Positions 26,448 through 36,011 of a DNA stretch of 64,000 bases are shown here, piece by piece. The translations under genes were made by a program, and so were the position numbers. This DNA is from Bacteroidota bacterium (lineage in GTDB: Bacteria > Bacteroidota > Bacteroidia > Bacteroidales > VadinHA17): contig JAKPOU010000055.1 of assembly GCA_029547705.1 (NCBI GenBank), positions 124,001 through 188,000 of the forward strand. The letters are read 5' to 3'. The first letter of the stretch is position 1. Each line of letters begins with the position of its first letter. Under the pieces are notes generated by a model that saw only the letters and a program-made list of their open reading frames with translations, searched no databases and was not told the origin of the DNA.

Positions 26448-28409
26448 ATGCTTGTCTATACCATAAAAGAACTTTGCCGCACCTGTTACACTTGTGTGAG
26501 GGAATGTCCTGCAAGGGCTATACGCATAGAAAACGGACAGGCTGAAGTTATTGAAGACAGGTGTATTGCCTGCGGCAACTGCACAAAGGTGTGCAGCCAG
26601 GGTGCAAAGGTATATCTCAACACCACCGGCAGGGTATCCAAGCTCCTTTCGGGAAATGACAGTGTTGCCGCCATTGTCGCACCCAGTTTTCCGGCGGAAT
26701 TTTCAGAAATCGGCGATTACAGGATTCTGGTCGGCATGCTCCGCAGGCTGGGTTTCAGATATGTTGCCGAAGTATCATTCGGAGCCGATCTGGTTGCGCA
26801 GAAATACAGGGAACTGGTGGATGAGGGCAGGGAAACCTTCATAACATCCGATTGTCCCTCCATAGTCAGCTATGTAAAGTACTATCATCCTGCCCTTGTC
26901 GGCAAGCTTGCCCCGGTTGTTTCGCCAATGGTGGCAATGGCCAGAGTGATTCACGCCAGATACGGGGCAGATACCAGAATAGTATTCATCGGGCCGTGTG
27001 TTGCCAAGAAGGCAGAGAGCAGCGATATTGATGAAGCCCTTACCTTCAGCGAGCTGAGGGACCTGTTCGAGGAGCATGGTATAAAGCCGGAGGATGCCGA
27101 AGCTTCCGAATTTGATCCTCCTGCAGGAGGAAGGGGGGCAATATTCCCGGTAACCAGGGGGCTCCTTCAGACCGCTGACATCAATGATGATGCAATAACG
27201 GGAAATATTCTTGCCGCCGAGGGCAGGATAGATTTCCAGGAAGCCCTGAAGGAATTTGAAGCGGGTCTGATAAAGAACCATAGTATGGAACTCCTGTGCT
27301 GTGAGGGCTGTATCATGGGACCCGGGATTTCCAGGAACACAAGGCAGTACACCCGCAGGGCACTGGTAAGCATTTACGCCAATCAGAAAATGGAGACTCT
27401 TGACATTGAGGCGTGGAAAGCTTATATTGATGAGTATAAAAAACTGGATCTTTCCATTCATCACAGGGCTGATGACCACAGGATTCATCTTCCTGACGAG
27501 AAGGATGTGAAGGAGGTTCTGATAGCCATGGGCAAGCTGACTGAGAAGGATCATCTTGATTGCGGTGCATGCGGTTATGAAACATGTGTGGAGCATGCTG
27601 CGGCAGTGAAGATCGGTCTGGCCGAGGAGGAAATGTGCCTGCCCTATACTATTGAAACGCTTCACAAATCGGTTAAGGAGCTGGCTCTCTCGAATGAAAA
27701 ACTGAGTTCCATGCAACTGGCGCTGAAACAGTCTGAAAAGCTTGCACACATGGGGCAGTTGTCGGCAGGAATTGCACATGAGCTTAACAATCCCCTGGGT
27801 ATTGTGATCATGTACAGCAATATCCTCCTGGAGGAAAGCAAACCGGATGATCCGGTGACAGAGGATCTGAGACTGATTGTTGAACAGGCCGGCAGATGCA
27901 AGAAGATTGTTGCAGGTCTTCTCAATTTTGCACGAAAGAGCCAGGTTGACCATCAGCTGGTCAGTATCAGGGATCTGGTGATGCACAGCATAGAGAGTGT
28001 CATCATACCTGAGAATATTGAAATGAATGTTGATGACCATACCAGTAATCCCGATGCATGGCTTGATTCCGAACAGATGATACAGGTTGTTTCAAATCTT
28101 ATCAAGAATGCGGTTGATGCTATGCCTGACGGCGGCAGGATAAATATCCTGCTCGAAGACACCCTGAGTGACATAAGCATTACCGTGGGAGATACGGGAA
28201 GCGGAATAAAGGAAGAGGACAGGGTGAAAATATTTGAACCCTTCTTTACCACCAAAAGTCTCGGTAACGGTACCGGGCTCGGTCTGGCAACAACCTACGG
28301 CATTGTAAAGATGCATAAGGGCCAGATAAGTGTTGAGTCGGACAATGATCCGTCAAAGGGCCCCACAGGGACGAGATTTAAGATTGTACTGCCCCGGCGC
28401 AAGGGATAG
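26448..28409 (+). CDS. Sensory [FeFe]-hydrogenase-like histidine kinase (HydS/group C1 type)
   Basis: 653 residues. Two intact [4Fe-4S] motifs (Cys10-20, Cys39-49) precede a hydrogenase-like domain (about 60-340). [10 protein letters not shown] Fe-S domain sits near 371-400, followed by a short coiled coil and a HisKA/HATPase kinase with His444 in [10 protein letters not shown], the N-box [14 protein letters not shown] and [17 protein letters not shown]-cluster-type motifs: L1 TSDCP (Asp135 at the proton-donor site, Cys136), L2 GPCVAKKAE (Cys184, Lys kept), L3 CCEGC (Cys284, Cys285, Cys288) followed by GPG. It is cytoplasmic with no membrane segment, so it probably senses H2 or redox state inside the cell and phosphorylates the next two receivers. 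Confidence 0.88.
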   Translation: MLVYTIKELCRTCYTCVRECPARAIRIENGQAEVIEDRCIACGNCTKVCSQGAKVYLNTTGRVSKLLSGNDSVAAIVAPSFPAEFSEIGDYRILVGMLRRLGFRYVAEVSFGADLVAQKYRELVDEGRETFITSDCPSIVSYVKYYHPALVGKLAPVVSPMVAMARVIHARYGADTRIVFIGPCVAKKAESSDIDEALTFSELRDLFEEHGIKPEDAEASEFDPPAGGRGAIFPVTRGLLQTADINDDAITGNILAAEGRIDFQEALKEFEAGLIKNHSMELLCCEGCIMGPGISRNTRQYTRRALVSIYANQKMETLDIEAWKAYIDEYKKLDLSIHHRADDHRIHLPDEKDVKEVLIAMGKLTEKDHLDCGACGYETCVEHAAAVKIGLAEEEMCLPYTIETLHKSVKELALSNEKLSSMQLALKQSEKLAHMGQLSAGIAHELNNPLGIVIMYSNILLEESKPDDPVTEDLRLIVEQAGRCKKIVAGLLNFARKSQVDHQLVSIRDLVMHSIESVIIPENIEMNVDDHTSNPDAWLDSEQMIQVVSNLIKNAVDAMPDGGRINILLEDTLSDISITVGDTGSGIKEEDRVKIFEPFFTTKSLGNGTGLGLATTYGIVKMHKGQISVESDNDPSKGPTGTRFKIVLPRRKG

Positions 28410-28475
28410 GGGACTGCCTGCCGGAAAAGAAATAAAAAATGAAATTTTCAAAACTTTAAGGATATTTGTACCGAG

Positions 28476-28871
28476 ATGAAAAAGAGTGATTTTACTATTC
28501 TTGTGGCTGATGATGATCCGGATTATCTCTATCAGACTGTTTTCAACCTGAATAAGGCCGGTTACAAAACCATTACGGCAGAAAGTCAGGCTGAGGCGGA
28601 AGCAATAATTGAACGCTTCCGTCCTGATCTTGCCATTTTTGATCTTATGATGGAAAGTGATGACAGTGGTTTTATACTGTGCTACAAAATAAGGAAAAAA
28701 TATCCCGATGTTCCGGTGATACTTGCAACTGCCGTTTCGAGGGAAACCGGCATGTCGTTCAGTGTTGACACGGAGAGGGAGAAATCATGGATCAGGGCCG
28801 ACAGGTATCTTGAGAAGGGAATACGTGCCGAGCAGCTCGATCAGGAAATAATGAAACTGTTAAAAATATAG
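28476..28871 (+). CDS. Single-domain response regulator (receiver only)
   Basis: 131 residues, one CheY-like receiver. Acid pocket ADDD (Asp12/13), phospho-acceptor Asp56 in IFDLMM, and Thr/Lys switch region in ATAVSRETG. There is no output domain. It starts 66 bp after the hydrogenase-like kinase and ends 3 bp before the receiver-kinase gene, so it is likely a phosphorelay intermediate between the two kinases. Confidence 0.88.
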   Translation: MKKSDFTILVADDDPDYLYQTVFNLNKAGYKTITAESQAEAEAIIERFRPDLAIFDLMMESDDSGFILCYKIRKKYPDVPVILATAVSRETGMSFSVDTEREKSWIRADRYLEKGIRAEQLDQEIMKLLKI

Positions 28872-28874
28872 GAA

Positions 28875-30011
28875 ATGGCAGTATTGAAAGTACTTGTCAT
28901 AGATGATGAACCTGGAATCCGCTCCGGTGTCACCAGGATACTCAGGGATTTTCAGGTTACCTATCCCTTCATGGATGAGGATTATACATTCGAGATGTAT
29001 GAAGCACCCACGGGTGAGCAAGGTATTGAAATGCTTGAGAAGGACAAGCCGGACATTATTCTTCTCGACAATAAACTGCCCGGCATGCAGGGAGTGGAAG
29101 TCCTTGAATACATTCACAACAAGAATTATGACATCATGGTTGCGATGATAACCTCATACGCTTCCCTTGATGTGGCGGTCAAGGCTACGCGTGACGGAGC
29201 CACCGATTTCATTCCCAAGCCTTTTACACCCCAGGAGCTTAAATCGAGTATTGAAAATATAACCAAACAGCTATATCTCAGAAGAATAACCCGCCGCCTC
29301 ACCGAGGAGGGGAAACAGATAAGGTATCAGTTTCTTTCCGTTCTTTCACATGAGCTGAAAGCACCTCTCAATGCCGTGGAGGGCTATCTCAGGATGATGC
29401 AGGGGAGGGAAGCGGGCGACAGGATAAGTGATTATACCGACCATATTGACAGATCATTGCAGAGAATACAGGGAATGAGGAACCTGATCATGGATCTGCT
29501 GGATTTTACCAAGATACGTCTGGAAAAGAAGGAAGGCAGGATCAGAACCCTTGATCTTGCTGAAATAGCCAGGGGGGCAATAGTTACAGTGCAGCCCTAT
29601 GCCATCCAGATGGAAGTCACCGTCAGTCTGGATGTGAGATCAGACGCTTTCATAGAGGCAGATCCCGCCGATATGGACATAATCTTCAACAATCTTGTTT
29701 CCAATTCGGTAAAATACAATAAACCCGGAGGCAGGGCGGACATCATTATAGATTCGGACGATAAGGAGGTTGTTATCAGGTTTGCAGACGGGGGAATAGG
29801 TATCAGCGAGGAAGATATTCCCGATCTCTTTACTGAATTTGTAAGGATAAAAAATGAAAAAACAAGAAATATAACAGGAAGCGGACTGGGGCTTTCCATA
29901 GTAAAGAAGATTGTTCAGCTTTATTTCGGGACAATCACAGTGGAGAGCACCCCGGATGTAGGAACGGTTTTTACTGTAAGATTACCAAAGAACTCCTCAT
30001 CCGTAACCTGA
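28875..30011 (+). CDS. Receiver-histidine kinase hybrid
   Basis: 378 residues. An N-terminal receiver (Asp65 in LLDNKLPG, Lys115 in FIPKPF) is followed by HisKA (His159 in FLSVLSHELKAPLN) and a HATPase domain (NNLVSNSVKYN, GSGLGLSIVKKIV). The receiver-first order means the kinase can be controlled by phosphorylation from the upstream HydS-like kinase or the lone receiver. No DNA-binding output is present in this protein or in the two genes before it. Confidence 0.9.
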   Translation: MAVLKVLVIDDEPGIRSGVTRILRDFQVTYPFMDEDYTFEMYEAPTGEQGIEMLEKDKPDIILLDNKLPGMQGVEVLEYIHNKNYDIMVAMITSYASLDVAVKATRDGATDFIPKPFTPQELKSSIENITKQLYLRRITRRLTEEGKQIRYQFLSVLSHELKAPLNAVEGYLRMMQGREAGDRISDYTDHIDRSLQRIQGMRNLIMDLLDFTKIRLEKKEGRIRTLDLAEIARGAIVTVQPYAIQMEVTVSLDVRSDAFIEADPADMDIIFNNLVSNSVKYNKPGGRADIIIDSDDKEVVIRFADGGIGISEEDIPDLFTEFVRIKNEKTRNITGSGLGLSIVKKIVQLYFGTITVESTPDVGTVFTVRLPKNSSSVT

Positions 30012-30066
30012 AGCAATGTGAGATTTTCATGCTCCGCGGATTTTTTCTGGAATTAATGATGACTGT

Positions 30067-30195
30067 ATGAAATCCTTATCCTGTGAGTGCTGTGGACAAA
30101 TACCTGCAAATGTGAAAACAAACTGCAGGAATGAAGCTTTGCCCTTTAAATCCGGTAGGCTTATGCAAATCAGTAAATCTTCAATAAAAGAGTAA
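30067..30195 (+). CDS. Possible 42-residue Cys-rich small protein
   Basis: Not in the ORF track because it is short. An ATG-to-TAA frame fills most of the 196-bp gap between the receiver-kinase and rex. It begins MKSLSCECCGQIPANVKTNC, giving Cys at 6, 8, 9 and 20. A metal- or Fe-S-binding peptide in a redox locus is attractive, but an ORF of this size can arise by chance and no homologue is recognised. Confidence 0.25.
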   Translation: MKSLSCECCGQIPANVKTNCRNEALPFKSGRLMQISKSSIKE

Positions 30196-30207
30196 TAATG
30201 TTTTTCT

Positions 30208-30831
30208 ATGAAATTACCGGGTAAAACAGTTGAACGGCTCAGCGAATACAGAAGGACACTCCTCGGATGTCTGGAAGAAAAGAAGAATTTTATTTTTTCC
30301 CATGAACTCGCGGCAAGACTGCATATTACAGCGGTTCAGGTAAGGCGCGACCTGATGCTTATAGGTTATTCCTCGGTGCTGCGAAAGGGATATGATGTAA
30401 GGGAACTTATCGAGACAATCGGAACCATCATTGATTCGGATGTTACGCTGAATGTTGCGATAATAGGTATTGGCAATCTCGGCAGAGCCGTTGCGGGATA
30501 CTTCCGGGGAAAAAGATCAAAACTCAGTCTTGTAGCCTCCTTCGACACCGATCCGCACAAGGTGAACAAGGTTATTTCCGGAGTCAGATGCTATCCTGCC
30601 ACGGAAATGGAAAAGATAATAGGTGAGCTTGACATCAGGATAGCTATAATCACGGCCCCGGCAGATTCAGCCAGGGAGATTGCCGCTGAGGCCGTCCGCT
30701 GCGGGATAAAGGGAATCATGAACTTCACCACCATATCGCTTGTTGTTCCTTCATGGGTGTATCTGGAAGAATATGATATGATAACCTCCATAGAAAAAGT
30801 TGCTTATTTCGTTAAGGAAAACAAGGTTTAG
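30208..30831 (+). CDS. rex: Redox-sensing transcriptional repressor Rex
   Basis: 207 residues, the typical Rex length. The N-terminal winged helix (residues about 1-75) holds TAVQVRRDLMLIGY. The Rossmann domain has GIGNLG (87-92) for NADH binding and the domain-swap helix at the C-terminus. Rex binds DNA when NAD+ is high and is released by NADH. Two Rex-like sites 8 kb upstream in the same locus suggest it regulates both arms of the hydrogenase-like cluster. It lies 13 bp before ribF, whose FAD/FMN product serves the NuoF-like flavoprotein. Confidence 0.92.
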   Translation: MKLPGKTVERLSEYRRTLLGCLEEKKNFIFSHELAARLHITAVQVRRDLMLIGYSSVLRKGYDVRELIETIGTIIDSDVTLNVAIIGIGNLGRAVAGYFRGKRSKLSLVASFDTDPHKVNKVISGVRCYPATEMEKIIGELDIRIAIITAPADSAREIAAEAVRCGIKGIMNFTTISLVVPSWVYLEEYDMITSIEKVAYFVKENKV

Positions 30832-30844
30832 AATCATATTCATA

Positions 30845-31765
30845 ATGAGAATTTTCAGAGGATTTGAAGAAGTAAGGGGAATCAGAAATCCCGTTGTTAC
30901 AACCGGATCATTCGACGGGGTTCATATAGGCCATAAAACCATTCTTAACCGGCTCAGGATGCTTGCCACGAAGCATGAGGGAGAATCGGTTCTGATCACC
31001 TTCCATCCGCATCCCAGGAAAGTGCTTTATCCCGACACTGCCGGAAAGGACCTCAAACTTATTAACACACAGGAGGAAAAGCTTGAACTTCTCAGGAAAG
31101 CCGGACTTGACAATGTGATAATAGTGGAATTCACCAGGGAGTTTTCAAGAGTCACCAGTGAGGAGTTTGTCAGGGATTACCTGCACAGCATCCTGAAGGC
31201 GAGAGTAATAGTGGTGGGATTTAATCACCATTTCGGATTTAACCAGGAAGGGGATTACAGGCATCTCTGGAACTGGAGGAAAAAGTATGACTTTGAAGCC
31301 GAGGAGATTCCCGAACAGGAAGTACAGCACGAAACGGTCAGTTCCACAAAGATCCGTAAAGCCATAAGGGAAGGTTATATACAGAGGGCAAATGCATATC
31401 TTGATCATTATTATCTTGTTATGGGAATGGTGACAGAAAGCGCTTTGCCGGGAATTGCAGACAAAGTACATTTTGTCCGCATGCCCGTGACTGAAGAGAG
31501 CAAGCTCCTTCCTTCACCCGGGCTTTATGCAGTGTCCCTTGTGTCGGAAAATGCTGCTTCAAAGGCAATGGCCTTCATCGCCCAGACTGACGGATCCGGA
31601 CAGGAGTTATTCATCAATATATTTGAGAATGAGGAATCATTCCCAGGAGAAAGAATCTCAGTGCTTTTTCATAAGAAGATACACGGAGCCTTGTCGCCGG
31701 ATGATCTGCACTTTGAATACCGCCTCGTAACTGCAAGGGATGAAATATCCGAACTCATTTACTGA
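30845..31765 (+). CDS. ribF: Bifunctional riboflavin kinase/FAD synthetase
   Basis: The ATG at 30845 is chosen over the tracked 30800 start because it avoids overlap with rex and begins at the conserved MRIF..., giving 306 residues as usual for RibF. The N-terminal FAD synthetase domain has TTGSFDGVHIGHK and the ISSTKIR-type motif (SSTKIRKAI). The C-terminal riboflavin kinase domain (from about residue 185) has a diverged flavokinase core: the usual GxGRGRxLGxPTANL is not obvious, with VTESALPGIADKVHF in its place. FMN synthesis may therefore be weak or altered. It converts riboflavin to FMN and FAD in the cytoplasm. Confidence 0.85.
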   Translation: MRIFRGFEEVRGIRNPVVTTGSFDGVHIGHKTILNRLRMLATKHEGESVLITFHPHPRKVLYPDTAGKDLKLINTQEEKLELLRKAGLDNVIIVEFTREFSRVTSEEFVRDYLHSILKARVIVVGFNHHFGFNQEGDYRHLWNWRKKYDFEAEEIPEQEVQHETVSSTKIRKAIREGYIQRANAYLDHYYLVMGMVTESALPGIADKVHFVRMPVTEESKLLPSPGLYAVSLVSENAASKAMAFIAQTDGSGQELFINIFENEESFPGERISVLFHKKIHGALSPDDLHFEYRLVTARDEISELIY

Positions 31766-31840
31766 CATTAAGGCAGCGGAACAGATACTTTCTATATACT
31801 TTCTGTGCACTTCTTAAGCCTCCTTTCTTCCGGATGCTGT

Positions 31841-34381
31841 TTACAGTAACTGTCCGAAGAATACCGCATTCAGGAATATCTTGTTTGTACCGTACCATAT
31901 TGCCCTGAAGTTGGTATTGTCGTAAATGGAAATGATCCTGCCGCGGTGAACCGAAACAAATGAGCTTCCTTTCAGCCGTTCGGTATTTTCCCTGGTGCAG
32001 TAGCCGCTGAGCAGCGGATCTGAGGTATAAACTGCCGGGTTAGCGTAAATATCCCCGACCTTCTTTACTGCAGCTGTTCCTGTTTTCATTACCGGGACGA
32101 TATCCCCGGTATATCCGTAACACAGGGGGTGGGTGAGATCAAGTTTTACTGAAAATATTGAACCGGGTATCTGGCGTACCTGATTATTCATGGCCCTGTG
32201 TGCATATATTCCTTCCTTCAGGACTGATTCCGCCGGGGGTATGTATTCAATCTCAGCCAGTTTGTTTGCAGCCAGCCAGTTGTTGCCGCCCTTGTAGCCA
32301 ATGATGGTCCCGCCCTGCCTGTTCCATGACATGATTTTCTCAATTCCCCGGGGACCCAGTGCGGGGGAGCCTGCAATGACAAGCACGTTATAGCGGTTAA
32401 GGTCGGCATTGTCAAATGCTGCCGGACGTATCATGGTCACCGGCATCCGGAAGCGGGTGTCGAGCATATGCCATATTTCACCGGCGTCCAGGCTGTTTAT
32501 TCCATCCCCGGCAATCAGGGCCACCGATGGTTTTTCAAGCACCACAAAATCACTGCTTCCAAGGTCAATTCCCTCTTCCGTGAAACCGGTGCTGACACCG
32601 TGTACAGTCAGGCGGAATTTTTCAGCTGCCGACAGAATGATTTTTTTCAGTTCTGTCCTGCTGACCGGCTGATCATTTGCATGGATCATAATTGTGCCGC
32701 AGCCGAATGCATGGTTCAGTTCACTGTTCCTGTATGCGAATCCGGCCTTTGCGACCCTTGTCCTTATTCCTGCATTCTGCAGTTCAAAAAGCGCTGCGGG
32801 AGCAAGGTATTCCTTCCATTCAAAGAGATATGCAAAGGGATCTTCCGGTCCCAGCAGCTTTCCTTCGGCAAGCGGAACTTCCCTGATTTCCTTCCCCCTT
32901 AGTGCTTCGGCTTCCCTGGTCTGTGTGATTGCTGCATACCGGATGTTGAAGGACATGGGAAGTATCCAGGTGGAAATGTCATAAAAAGTACTGTCTGTAA
33001 ATTCCTTAACGGGTTCAAACAGGCTTCTTACAAACCTGTGTTCATTCTGTTTCAGGGGAACAATATAGGAGGCGCCTGCACTGTAGCTGATTCCGTTTAT
33101 GACTGCATCCCTTGAGAGACCGTAGACCTTTATCTGATGGCTTTTCAGAATGCGGATAAATTCAGAAAGCCTTCCCTTGTCGTCAGGTTCGGTGAAAATA
33201 TAGGCTTTCACAGGATGCTTGTCAGCCAGTGCCGCTGCTTCCCTGTAAAAACCCGCCAGGCTGTTCAGGAGCTTTTCCCTCATTGCCAGTCCTGCTTCAA
33301 GGGTTGAAAGGGATACTGCAACCTGGTTCCGGATGGTATAGGGAAAGGACAGGAGCATGTTGGAAGTTTCGCGGAGATGTCCTTTCACTCCGGCCTGTTC
33401 AAAAAGAATGCCGACCGATCCGTGAATGTCGGGGTAGGATGAACCTTTTCCGATATAGAAATCGTCATAGCTTTCTTCCGTAACATAAAGGGTTCCGATC
33501 CGGTTGAGGAACTTTTCGTGGAATTTCCCGATTTCTGCCGTCAGCTGCTGGTTTTCTGAGGGTGTTAACGGATTGTTGCGGGTCGGGATCCCGGGCTGGT
33601 AAAAAAATGTTGCATTCGGACCCTGTTCGTGATGGTCGGTAACAATGTCGGGCCTCCATCTGTAAAAGGCCGCCACGCGTCCTACCGATTCGGGATGCTG
33701 CAGCAGAAGGTAGTCCCTGTTCAGGTCGAACATGTAGTGATTGCTTCTTCCGCCCGGCCAGTTTTCGCTGAATTCCCAGGAGCGGGGATCCGGGTTGTCG
33801 TTAAGGCTGCGGCTGAAATTGACCCATGTTGAGTGGCGCTGCATGCCATCCGGGTTAAGTGCAGGGTCAATCAGTACCACGATGTTCCTCAACAGTTTAT
33901 CAATGGACGGACCTTCCCCTGCAGTCAGGTAATAGGCAACCAGTACGGATGCATTCTGGGAACTGGATTCATTGCCGTGAATACCATAGCCAAGCTTTAT
34001 AAAAACCGGTGCATTGCTGATATCCGTTCCGGAGGATTTTTCCGGATCAGCCAGACTGATATGCTGCAGCCTGAGCCGTTCAAGGTTCCTGATATTCTCA
34101 GGTGAGCTTATAATGAGGTGACCAAGCGGCCTGCCCTCATGGCTCCTGGCATATTCCTCCCACAGGGCCCTGTCGGAGGAGCGGGCGAGCTCCTGCATGT
34201 AGTAGTAAAGCTTGTCGTGAGACAGATGCCATTCCCCGATCTGGTGACCCGCGAATTGTTCCGGTGTGATAATCTTCCCGTTAAAGGTCACGTCATCGGG
34301 AAAATACCAGGAAGTGGCAGGCTGGGACAGGATTACCTGGCTCATCAGAAGAGCCGGAATTAAAGCTGTTATGATCCTCAT
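31841..34381 (-). CDS. Secreted M14-family zinc carboxypeptidase-like protein
   Basis: 846 residues with a signal peptide (hydrophobic stretch 4-18, cleavage near SQPATS). The M14 domain follows: GYGIHGNESSS supplies the HxxE zinc ligands, FDLNRDYLL and TDHHEQGPN are conserved substrate/zinc regions, and GILFEQAG carries the likely catalytic Glu. The C-terminal ~450 residues contain a glutamine-amidotransferase-like region (NVLVIAGSPALG) common in large Bacteroidota M14 proteins. It is likely a periplasmic or outer-surface peptidase that supplies amino acids for the fermentation genes nearby. It converges with ribF. Confidence 0.87.
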   Translation of the reverse strand: MRIITALIPALLMSQVILSQPATSWYFPDDVTFNGKIITPEQFAGHQIGEWHLSHDKLYYYMQELARSSDRALWEEYARSHEGRPLGHLIISSPENIRNLERLRLQHISLADPEKSSGTDISNAPVFIKLGYGIHGNESSSQNASVLVAYYLTAGEGPSIDKLLRNIVVLIDPALNPDGMQRHSTWVNFSRSLNDNPDPRSWEFSENWPGGRSNHYMFDLNRDYLLLQHPESVGRVAAFYRWRPDIVTDHHEQGPNATFFYQPGIPTRNNPLTPSENQQLTAEIGKFHEKFLNRIGTLYVTEESYDDFYIGKGSSYPDIHGSVGILFEQAGVKGHLRETSNMLLSFPYTIRNQVAVSLSTLEAGLAMREKLLNSLAGFYREAAALADKHPVKAYIFTEPDDKGRLSEFIRILKSHQIKVYGLSRDAVINGISYSAGASYIVPLKQNEHRFVRSLFEPVKEFTDSTFYDISTWILPMSFNIRYAAITQTREAEALRGKEIREVPLAEGKLLGPEDPFAYLFEWKEYLAPAALFELQNAGIRTRVAKAGFAYRNSELNHAFGCGTIMIHANDQPVSRTELKKIILSAAEKFRLTVHGVSTGFTEEGIDLGSSDFVVLEKPSVALIAGDGINSLDAGEIWHMLDTRFRMPVTMIRPAAFDNADLNRYNVLVIAGSPALGPRGIEKIMSWNRQGGTIIGYKGGNNWLAANKLAEIEYIPPAESVLKEGIYAHRAMNNQVRQIPGSIFSVKLDLTHPLCYGYTGDIVPVMKTGTAAVKKVGDIYANPAVYTSDPLLSGYCTRENTERLKGSSFVSVHRGRIISIYDNTNFRAIWYGTNKIFLNAVFFGQLL

Positions 34382-34453
34382 TGCTTGATAATGAATGTTG
34401 ATCCTGCAATTTAGGAAAAAATGATTCAGAAAGACAGGCTGTGCAATCCTTTT

Positions 34454-35920
34454 TCAAAGAGTGTCGCCGAAATCCTTTCTGTATGCTTCAGCCAGTCTTT
34501 CGGGCCAGTCACTGACAGGCTCCAGCCTGCCGGTGAAAAACCTCAGTACCGGAGGTTCTTCCACAAACCTTAATCCGCCCACCAGTTCCCTGTTTTTGTA
34601 CAACCAGTTAAGACGGTCAATAGTGTATTCCACCTGGGAAAGGGTAAATACCCTTCTCGGCAATGCCAGCCTCATCAGTTCAAGATCGGCATATATCTCA
34701 TTACCATCCTCATCACGGGTGCTGCTCATGGTACCCCTTTCCATTCCCCTCACTCCCGAAGCAATGTAAAATGCTGAAACAAGGGATGCGGCAAGATATT
34801 CCGACTGCGGCAGATGGGGGAGGAACTGGGTGGCATCAACATGGCAGCCAAGTGCCCCGCCGGGTGTTACCACGGGAATACCGAGCTTTACAAGCTCTCC
34901 TATCATGTATTCTATGAACATCGGAGACTGACCGACAACATCCTCTTCCAGTGTCTCTGCAAGTCCCTGCGCCATTGCTTCTATTTCCCGGACCGAAATA
35001 CCCCCGTAGGTGAGAAATCCTTCATATAATGGAACCAGATGCTTCATACTTGTATATATATCTTCGGAATTGGTACAGATAGCACCGCCTTTGGCCGAAC
35101 TGACCTTCCTGCCGGAAAAATAAACAATATCGCATAATTCACACATTTTCAACAGTATGGATCCGATTGTCTCTTTTTCACATCCGGCTTCCCTCTTTAA
35201 AATGAAATAGGCATTTTCTCCTATAAGACTGGCATCCAAAACTATCAGAAGATTATACTTATCTGCAATCTTTCTCACATCCCTCAGATTTGCCAGGGAG
35301 AAGGGCTGACCGCCGATAAGGTTTGTTGAGGCTTCCATTCTGATGAAGGGGATATTTTCAGGCTTCACCTCAAGGATGGTTTTTTCCAGTCTTTCCGTGT
35401 CAATGTTTCCCTTGAAGGGATGAGAGCTGCTTATTTTCATGGCCTCAGGAGTATACAGCTCGAGTATGCTGCCTCCGTTGAGTTCGATATGGGCACGGGT
35501 GGTTGTGAAATGGTAGTTCATGGGAATAACCGATCCTTCACTGATAAAGGCTTTTGAAATAATGTTTTCAGCCGCCCTTCCCTGGTGTACCGGAAGAATA
35601 TATTTCTTTCCGAAAACCTCATTTACACTTTTCTCGAATCTGCTGAAACTGACCGAGCCGGCATAGGCATCATCAGCCACGAACATTGTCGAAAGCTGCC
35701 TGTCGCTCATGGCATTGGTTCCGCTGTCGGTCAGCATGTCGAGAAAAATATCCTTTGTCGACAGAAGAAATGAATTGTATCCGGCTGCCTTTACAGCCTT
35801 CAGCCTTTGTTCAACAGGCACGAGATTCAGTGACTGGACAATGCGTACCTTGTGCATCTCAAGGGGAATCTGCTTGCCGTTGAAAAATTTTACGGTGCGG
35901 TTGTTGCTTATCTTTTCCAT
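34454..35920 (-). CDS. Tryptophanase/tyrosine phenol-lyase family enzyme (PLP lysine present)
   Basis: The start ATG at 35920 (MEKISNN) is preferred to the tracked 35962 start, giving 488 residues. Fold-type I PLP beta-eliminating lyase. HQGRAAEN binds the PLP phosphate, LDAS holds the Asp that contacts the pyridine nitrogen, and SGRK supplies the Schiff-base Lys272 (E. coli TnaA Lys270). LMRLALPRR carries the carboxylate-binding Arg. It would cleave tryptophan or tyrosine to indole or phenol plus pyruvate and ammonia. It is diverged from classical TnaA (one residue shorter after the Lys), so substrate may differ. A good promoter precedes it. Confidence 0.83.
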   Translation of the reverse strand: MEKISNNRTVKFFNGKQIPLEMHKVRIVQSLNLVPVEQRLKAVKAAGYNSFLLSTKDIFLDMLTDSGTNAMSDRQLSTMFVADDAYAGSVSFSRFEKSVNEVFGKKYILPVHQGRAAENIISKAFISEGSVIPMNYHFTTTRAHIELNGGSILELYTPEAMKISSSHPFKGNIDTERLEKTILEVKPENIPFIRMEASTNLIGGQPFSLANLRDVRKIADKYNLLIVLDASLIGENAYFILKREAGCEKETIGSILLKMCELCDIVYFSGRKVSSAKGGAICTNSEDIYTSMKHLVPLYEGFLTYGGISVREIEAMAQGLAETLEEDVVGQSPMFIEYMIGELVKLGIPVVTPGGALGCHVDATQFLPHLPQSEYLAASLVSAFYIASGVRGMERGTMSSTRDEDGNEIYADLELMRLALPRRVFTLSQVEYTIDRLNWLYKNRELVGGLRFVEEPPVLRFFTGRLEPVSDWPERLAEAYRKDFGDTL

Positions 35921-35981
35921 TTTTAAGAGTTTAAGTTGAAAAATGGCTGCTGATACTGCCATTATGCTTTTAAATCGACTC

Positions 35982-36011
35982 CAAACCTACTGTAATTTTA
36001 GATAATATCAA
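35982..36011 (-). promoter_or_regulatory. Promoter of the tryptophanase-family gene
   Basis: On the minus strand TTG (36011-36009), then 19 nt, then TAGGTTTG (35989-35982). Both elements and the spacing match the Bacteroidota consensus. The leader would be about 55 nt. Confidence 0.6.

Noticed and set aside
26775-28040. 421-residue minus-strand ORF
   Set aside because: Fully antisense to the hydrogenase-like sensor kinase, with no family signature; the sense frame has clear Fe-S and kinase motifs.
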